Below, piece by piece: positions 60,349 to 64,000 of a DNA stretch of 64,000 bases. The translations under genes were made by a program, and so were the position numbers. Source of the stretch: Muribaculum sp. (GTDB lineage: Bacteria; Bacillota; Clostridia; Lachnospirales; Lachnospiraceae); NCBI GenBank assembly GCA_023663505.1, contig JAMPHH010000007.1, forward strand, positions 42,955 to 106,954, in the 5' to 3' direction. Every line of letters begins with the position of its first letter. The stretch's first letter is position 1. The notes below the pieces were generated by a model. The model saw only the letters and a program-made list of their open reading frames with translations. It was not told the DNA's origin and did not search any database.

Positions 60349-61016
60349 TTCAACACCGCCTTGTAGCCTAACCCGTGGACAGTGACTATCTCAAAATCCT
60401 TGCAGTTTTCCAGTTTTTCGCGGAGCTTCCGCATGTAAACGTCCACCGTCCGCGAACCCGAATCGGTCTCCGTCTCCCAAAATTCGTTCATAAGTTGGGA
60501 GCGCGTAAACGTCTTTTTCGGGTAGGACAAAAGCTTGTACAGCAGATTAAATTCGCGGACAGTCAAGGGGATTTCCTCCCCGTCGAGAACGGCAGAGCGC
60601 TCCTCCGCATTCAGTGTGAAGGAGCCGACCGTTATCTGCTTTGCACTGGCGATCTTCGCCCGCCGAAGGAGCGCGCCAAGCTTCAAAAGCAGCTCGTCGA
60701 GGTCAACGGGCTTTACCATATAATCGTCGATACCGATGCGGTAGCCCTTTTGCTTGGAATGAAAATCGTCCCTCGCCGTCATGAAAAGAATGGGGATTTC
60801 CTTATCGAGCGAGCGTATGGTCTCGGCAAATTCAAAGCCGTCAATGTTCGGCATCATGATGTCCGATATAATCAGGTCAAAAGAGCTGCCGTACATTTCG
60901 TTGTACGCATCGTTGGCGCCAGCGCAGCCAACCGCCTCATAGCCGTTTCGATTCAGATAGGCGCACACGGTTTTGTTGAGGTCATAATCGTCCTCCACAA
61001 CCAAAATTTTAAACAT
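60345..61016 (-). CDS. OmpR-family response regulator
   Basis: 223 residues. The receiver has ILVVEDDYDLNK, the Asp in LIISDIMMPNIDGFEF, and Lys in MVKPVDLDELL. The winged helix includes LTVREFNLLYKLLSYP, FTRSQLMNEFWETE, VDVYMRKLREKLE and VHGLGYKAVLK. AAGGAGG precedes the ATG. It is the first gene of an operon with the kinase and two membrane proteins. Candidate targets are the neighbouring small genes at 61085 and 61376. Confidence 0.94.
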   Translation of the reverse strand: MFKILVVEDDYDLNKTVCAYLNRNGYEAVGCAGANDAYNEMYGSSFDLIISDIMMPNIDGFEFAETIRSLDKEIPILFMTARDDFHSKQKGYRIGIDDYMVKPVDLDELLLKLGALLRRAKIASAKQITVGSFTLNAEERSAVLDGEEIPLTVREFNLLYKLLSYPKKTFTRSQLMNEFWETETDSGSRTVDVYMRKLREKLENCKDFEIVTVHGLGYKAVLK

Positions 61017-61084
61017 AGCAAGCCTCCTTAGAGAGTTTGCTTAATCATACCACACGAATGTTAAAATATTGTTAAAATTTGACG

Positions 61085-61300
61085 TTATTTGTCCTGCTTC
61101 AGGCGCTCCTTAGCCTGCTCCGTGGTCTCGCCGTCATGCACGAGGAAATTTTCAACGAATTTGTCCTCCACCTTTTTATATGCTCCGACCACGCCGTCCT
61201 CGACCTTTTTGTACGTACCCACTACGCTGCTTTCCACAGCGTTGTACGCTCCAACCACCTTTTCCTCTATTTTTTTGTTTGCATCAATTAATTTTGACAT
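61085..61300 (-). CDS. Small protein with 11-residue repeats
   Basis: 71 residues. Three near-repeats of VVGAYNAVESS / VVGTYKKVEDG / VVGAYKKVEDK fill the middle; the rest is charged. An amphipathic helix seems likely, as in stress or membrane-associated small proteins, but I recognise no family. The start at MSKLIDANKK lies 12 bases after AAAGG; a closer ATG at 61312 has no spacing. The 29 bases ending at the start are nearly the same as before the gene at 23660. Confidence 0.7.
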   Translation of the reverse strand: MSKLIDANKKIEEKVVGAYNAVESSVVGTYKKVEDGVVGAYKKVEDKFVENFLVHDGETTEQAKERLKQDK

Positions 61301-61375
61301 AATAATAACCATACCTTTCCGTAGCCTGCGAGCTTTCATGCGTGTTTTACGCATTGTGCAGGTACAATATTCCCC

Positions 61376-61747
61376 TTATTTTATGCCCTTTATCATCGGG
61401 ATAAGCCCTAACAAGAGCGCGATGCCGATAATTCCCACGATGATTCCCGCGACCATAAGTCCATCAAATACCATTGTCATGCACATTCCCACGCCGAAAA
61501 TAATGGTTGCAAAAATACCGTAAATGACTGTGCCAATCGTTTTGCCGCTGAGTCTAATCTTGGGCGCGCCTGTCATTTTTCTGCGGACGATCACCATTGC
61601 AATCAGAATCGCCGCGCCGATGACCCCGCAGACAACGCCGGGTGTGAACGCATTCCACTCGGGAAGGAGCGCCATGCACATTCCCAGTGCGAAAATGAGT
61701 CCGCCGACCACAGACATCACGAGGGTAACGAAATTTTCTTTTTTCAT
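61376..61747 (-). CDS. Small four-segment membrane protein
   Basis: 123 residues with two similar halves. Each half has hydrophobic segments with an MCM motif: VVGGLIFALGMCMALLP in the first half, ATIIFGVGMCMTMVF in the second. This suggests an internal duplication. The half ends have RRK or similar. GGAGG lies before the ATG. It lies upstream of the small repeat protein and the two-component operon on the same strand and may be under its control. Function unknown. Confidence 0.75.
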   Translation of the reverse strand: MKKENFVTLVMSVVGGLIFALGMCMALLPEWNAFTPGVVCGVIGAAILIAMVIVRRKMTGAPKIRLSGKTIGTVIYGIFATIIFGVGMCMTMVFDGLMVAGIIVGIIGIALLLGLIPMIKGIK

Positions 61748-61991
61748 GATAAATTCCTCCGTTAAAATATTTCAGATGTCTCAGATATTTCCGCATCTGT
61801 TGTATGTATTCTAGCTTGGGAATGTTTGTGAATTGTTTGAGAAATGTTAGAGAAATGTTAATCCTTAATTATTCACCAACCATTTGTGAATATTTCTGCA
61901 CCAAGTTGGTGCAGTTTTATATTGACCAAATAAGATTCTAAGCCATTTTTCTTTCTCTGTTTAACGTTTGTTGCAGCTGAGACAGCAATCC

Positions 61992-62265
61992 TTAGAAGAA
62001 AATTTTCACGGGCAGCTTTGCAACCTTTTCTCTGACTTCACCTTTATTTTGGTCTTTCATGGTTTCATAAAGCTTTTCTATTTCCTTATCTAATTCTTCT
62101 TCAGACATTTTTTATATTCTTCAGGAATCTCCAAAATATCGTTTTCAAATATCATTCCCTGTTACCTCCCTTACCATAATATCAAACTTCGTGACTAATT
62201 CTTTAAGAGCCTCTACCTGTGCTTTGTCTCCTTTTCCTATCCAATTTCCCAACTGATTTCATGCT
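61992..62265 (-). pseudogene. Decayed small operon, possibly toxin-antitoxin-like
   Basis: Three short frames remain. One reads NQLGNWIGKGDKAQVEALKE to VREVTGND and has no start. It overlaps MIFENDILEIPEEYKK at 62155, which has GGGAGG upstream and soon stops. The next frame, one base back, continues MSEEELDKEIEKLYETMKDQ to 61992. A single missing A in the AAAAAA run near 62110 would join the last two into one protein of about 54 residues. It looks like a frameshifted remnant. The remaining 61748-61991 and 62266-62428 stretch holds nothing else I can support. Confidence 0.5.
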
Positions 62266-62428
62266 AACAAAATATACCGTTTTTTGTCAAGAGTGCAAGA
62301 CATTCCCCCTTTAATAACAAAATGCTTAAAAATAATGAAAACGAAACGCAAAGTTGACAGCATGAAACCACAGATTGGTTGTTTTCTCTATTGTTTAGCG
62401 ATAGAATGTGTGCAGGAGGTGGATAAAA

Positions 62429-63352
62429 ATGACATTAGGACAAAAATTAAAAGCACTGTTGAAGGACAACGGTATGACACAGGAGGACTTAGCCGAAAAA
62501 TTGGAGGTCTCCCGACAGGCAGTGGGAAAATGGGTAAATGACAAGGGGATACCCGAGGTAGGAAAATTAGTACAAATCAGTAACCTGTTCGGCGTGTCCG
62601 TGGACTATCTTCTAAAGGAAGACTGCGAAGAAAAAACCTTACCAAAAGAAAAATCCGTATCAGAAAGCGGATATTATGTCAGCCAAGAGATGTTGGACGG
62701 ATATTTGTCATACAGCGGACAAAACGTAAGACAGATTACGGTAGGGATAAGCCTTTTCATGCTGTCAAATATCTTTGGTTGTTTTGACCATCACAGCATG
62801 ATAATGTCCTCGCTTTATTGGCTTACCATGATAATGGGGATAATCATTATCATTTGGCATTTTCTTCAGATTAAACAGTATCAGGAAATCAAAAACGAAC
62901 ACCTTACATTTGATGATAAGGTATTCAGAGAATTTAAACAGCAGAGGGAAATCAGACGAAAAAGATATGCGGCAATGATTATCGTGGGAGTGGTTATCCT
63001 TTTTGCAAGTCCCGAAATAGGACGATTTTTAATGCTTTATTTTGGACAGACAACTCGCAATGTTTTTGAATGGCTAGCTGATACAACATGGTTGGCGCTT
63101 ATCATATGGGCAGGAATCTCCATGCACACTGACAGTATTGTCATAAAAAATACAGAACAAATTCCCAAGAGCAGTCATACGAAAAAATACCGTTGGATAT
63201 ATGCGGCATTGCCTGCCACGGTGTTCGCAGTTTTGATCGGAATACTGACAAACGCATGGAGCCCGTATGCACCTGTCATAATTTTGTTTTGCTGCTTATT
63301 AGTTACCACATGCAAATTACTTATAGAAAGTAGTAGCAGGGATAAAGGTTGA
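62429..63352 (+). CDS. XRE-family regulator with membrane segments
   Basis: 307 residues. The N-terminal helix-turn-helix is NGMTQEDLAEKLEVSRQAVG through WVNDKGIPEV and LLKED. Membrane segments lie near residues 108-125, 130-150, 190-208, 222-245 and 262-295. AGGAGG lies nine bases before the ATG, and a possible promoter (TTGTTT, 17 bp, TAGAAT) lies just upstream. Such HTH-membrane proteins are widespread in Lachnospiraceae; ligand and target unknown. Confidence 0.87.
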   Translation: MTLGQKLKALLKDNGMTQEDLAEKLEVSRQAVGKWVNDKGIPEVGKLVQISNLFGVSVDYLLKEDCEEKTLPKEKSVSESGYYVSQEMLDGYLSYSGQNVRQITVGISLFMLSNIFGCFDHHSMIMSSLYWLTMIMGIIIIIWHFLQIKQYQEIKNEHLTFDDKVFREFKQQREIRRKRYAAMIIVGVVILFASPEIGRFLMLYFGQTTRNVFEWLADTTWLALIIWAGISMHTDSIVIKNTEQIPKSSHTKKYRWIYAALPATVFAVLIGILTNAWSPYAPVIILFCCLLVTTCKLLIESSSRDKG

Positions 63353-63425
63353 AAAATATGTCTCAAACCCGCAATCCATGATATGGATTCAAGCAGTCAA
63401 AAAATTACGAAAATGAGGTAAAAGT

Positions 63426-63905
63426 ATGAAAAAGAAAATCACTATGCTGTTAGTGCTTGGACTATGTATCTGTGCGGGGTGCTCCGCACAACAGGAGAGA
63501 AAATATACCTTAGAGGATTTGAATAATCTGGCTGAGATCCAAATCCATTCCGCAGAGGACAATGAGCCAATAAAAACAATCAGCGATGAGGAACAATTAT
63601 ACCAATATATCCAATGTTCTCTTTGGAGTGACTTAGACGTAGAAGAACAAGACGAATTAAAGAAGGGCTTAGAGGACGTAAAGGAACAATATTATCTGGT
63701 TTCATATAAATATCCCGTCGCGCGCTTTGGCAAGAAAGAATTAGAAAAAAACAACACCATTACATTGTACGAGGACACAAATATCATTAAAATGACCGCG
63801 GCGGAGGAAAGCATTAAAGCGTTCTCCTTCCCCGAAGAGTTTTTGACATTTTATTATGAAGCAACTGAGGAGGAGATGAATTTTTATCGTTCTTTAGTTG
63901 AATAA
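63426..63905 (+). CDS. Secreted lipoprotein, DUF5301-like
   Basis: 159 residues. Signal peptide MKKKITMLLVLGLCICAGCS with a lipobox-like AGC, so probably lipid-anchored at Cys19. The mature part is acidic (IHSAEDNEPIKTISDEEQLY, then LYEDTNIIKMTAAEESI). It resembles DUF5301 proteins found in Firmicutes, but I am not certain. GAGGTAAAAGT precedes the ATG. It follows the XRE membrane gene by 73 bp and may be its partner or a co-regulated gene. Confidence 0.72.
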   Translation: MKKKITMLLVLGLCICAGCSAQQERKYTLEDLNNLAEIQIHSAEDNEPIKTISDEEQLYQYIQCSLWSDLDVEEQDELKKGLEDVKEQYYLVSYKYPVARFGKKELEKNNTITLYEDTNIIKMTAAEESIKAFSFPEEFLTFYYEATEEEMNFYRSLVE

Positions 63906-64000
63906 TAATTTACCCTGCTCAGTATAATCCATATGTTTTGCAGTCCTAGTGTACTGTACCGTTGATATTTAGCATAACTGCAGACCCAATTATTGGTCAG
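63906..64000. other. Intergenic end of window with part of a repeat
   Basis: No gene is visible. CAATTATTGGTCA at the very end also occurs at 55343-55355, so a dispersed repeat may continue beyond the window. Confidence 0.4.

Overview
The window looks like chromosome from a Gram-positive, Clostridia-type Firmicute, most likely Lachnospiraceae. The reasons are an hrcA-grpE-dnaK-dnaJ operon under a CIRCE element, an HPr kinase with an HPr/Crh-like protein, a rapZ-whiA-crh block, an ammonium transporter fused to P-II, a DUF6465 protein, strong AGGAGG-type ribosome sites and many 17-bp-spaced sigma-A promoters. I saw no rRNA, tRNA, insertion sequence, plasmid origin or CRISPR array. Most genes lie on the minus strand.

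Layout. 1-4.9 kb: an FtsX-type ABC exporter (permease cut by the window edge) and its two-component system, with a PIN/UPF0175 toxin-antitoxin pair between them. 4.9-10.1 kb: the class I heat-shock operon. 10.2-15.7 kb: a DUF6465 protein, then uppP-cotH-VTC-DUF4956, probably an envelope phosphorylation or polyphosphate-related operon. 15.8-27 kb: patatin lipase, aminotransferase, glycerol kinase, polysaccharide deacetylase, HflK/HflC, two head-to-head phosphoesterase paralogues and an O-antigen-ligase-like membrane protein. 27.3-34.2 kb: a 2,290-residue secreted GH53 galactanase whose promoter carries three TTGCGCAA half-operators. 34.6-39.8 kb: an Rpn/PD-(D/E)XK protein with a heptad minisatellite, the Amt-P-II fusion with a leader attenuator, a GNAT acetyltransferase and a cyclophilin.

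40-43.4 kb is an AT-rich accessory island. Its centre is a complete type III (RNA-protein) toxin-antitoxin locus: a promoter, three identical 46-bp repeats that can each fold as an H-type pseudoknot, a hairpin terminator, and a ToxN/CptN-like toxin gene. Around it are an S24-like repressor lacking the catalytic serine, an orphan short Phd antitoxin (54 aa), an XRE membrane regulator and a truncated PIN toxin with its antitoxin. This is the most interesting system in the window.

43.6-57.9 kb returns to core genes: class II aldolase, lipid kinase, Crh-like HPr (Asp15, Ser46), WhiA, RapZ, MurB, ROK glucokinase, HPr kinase, UvrC, FtsH, DUF1846 and DUF362. HPr kinase, the Crh-like target, glucokinase and aldolase lie close together, which suggests carbon-catabolite signalling beside cell-wall synthesis. 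58-61.8 kb is a second two-component system embedded among small membrane proteins. 61.8-64 kb holds a decayed small operon, an XRE membrane regulator and a lipoprotein.

Several families of short palindromic or mosaic repeats sit between genes, at about 6.2, 12.5, 23.6, 38.0, 45.6 and 48.8-50.9 kb.
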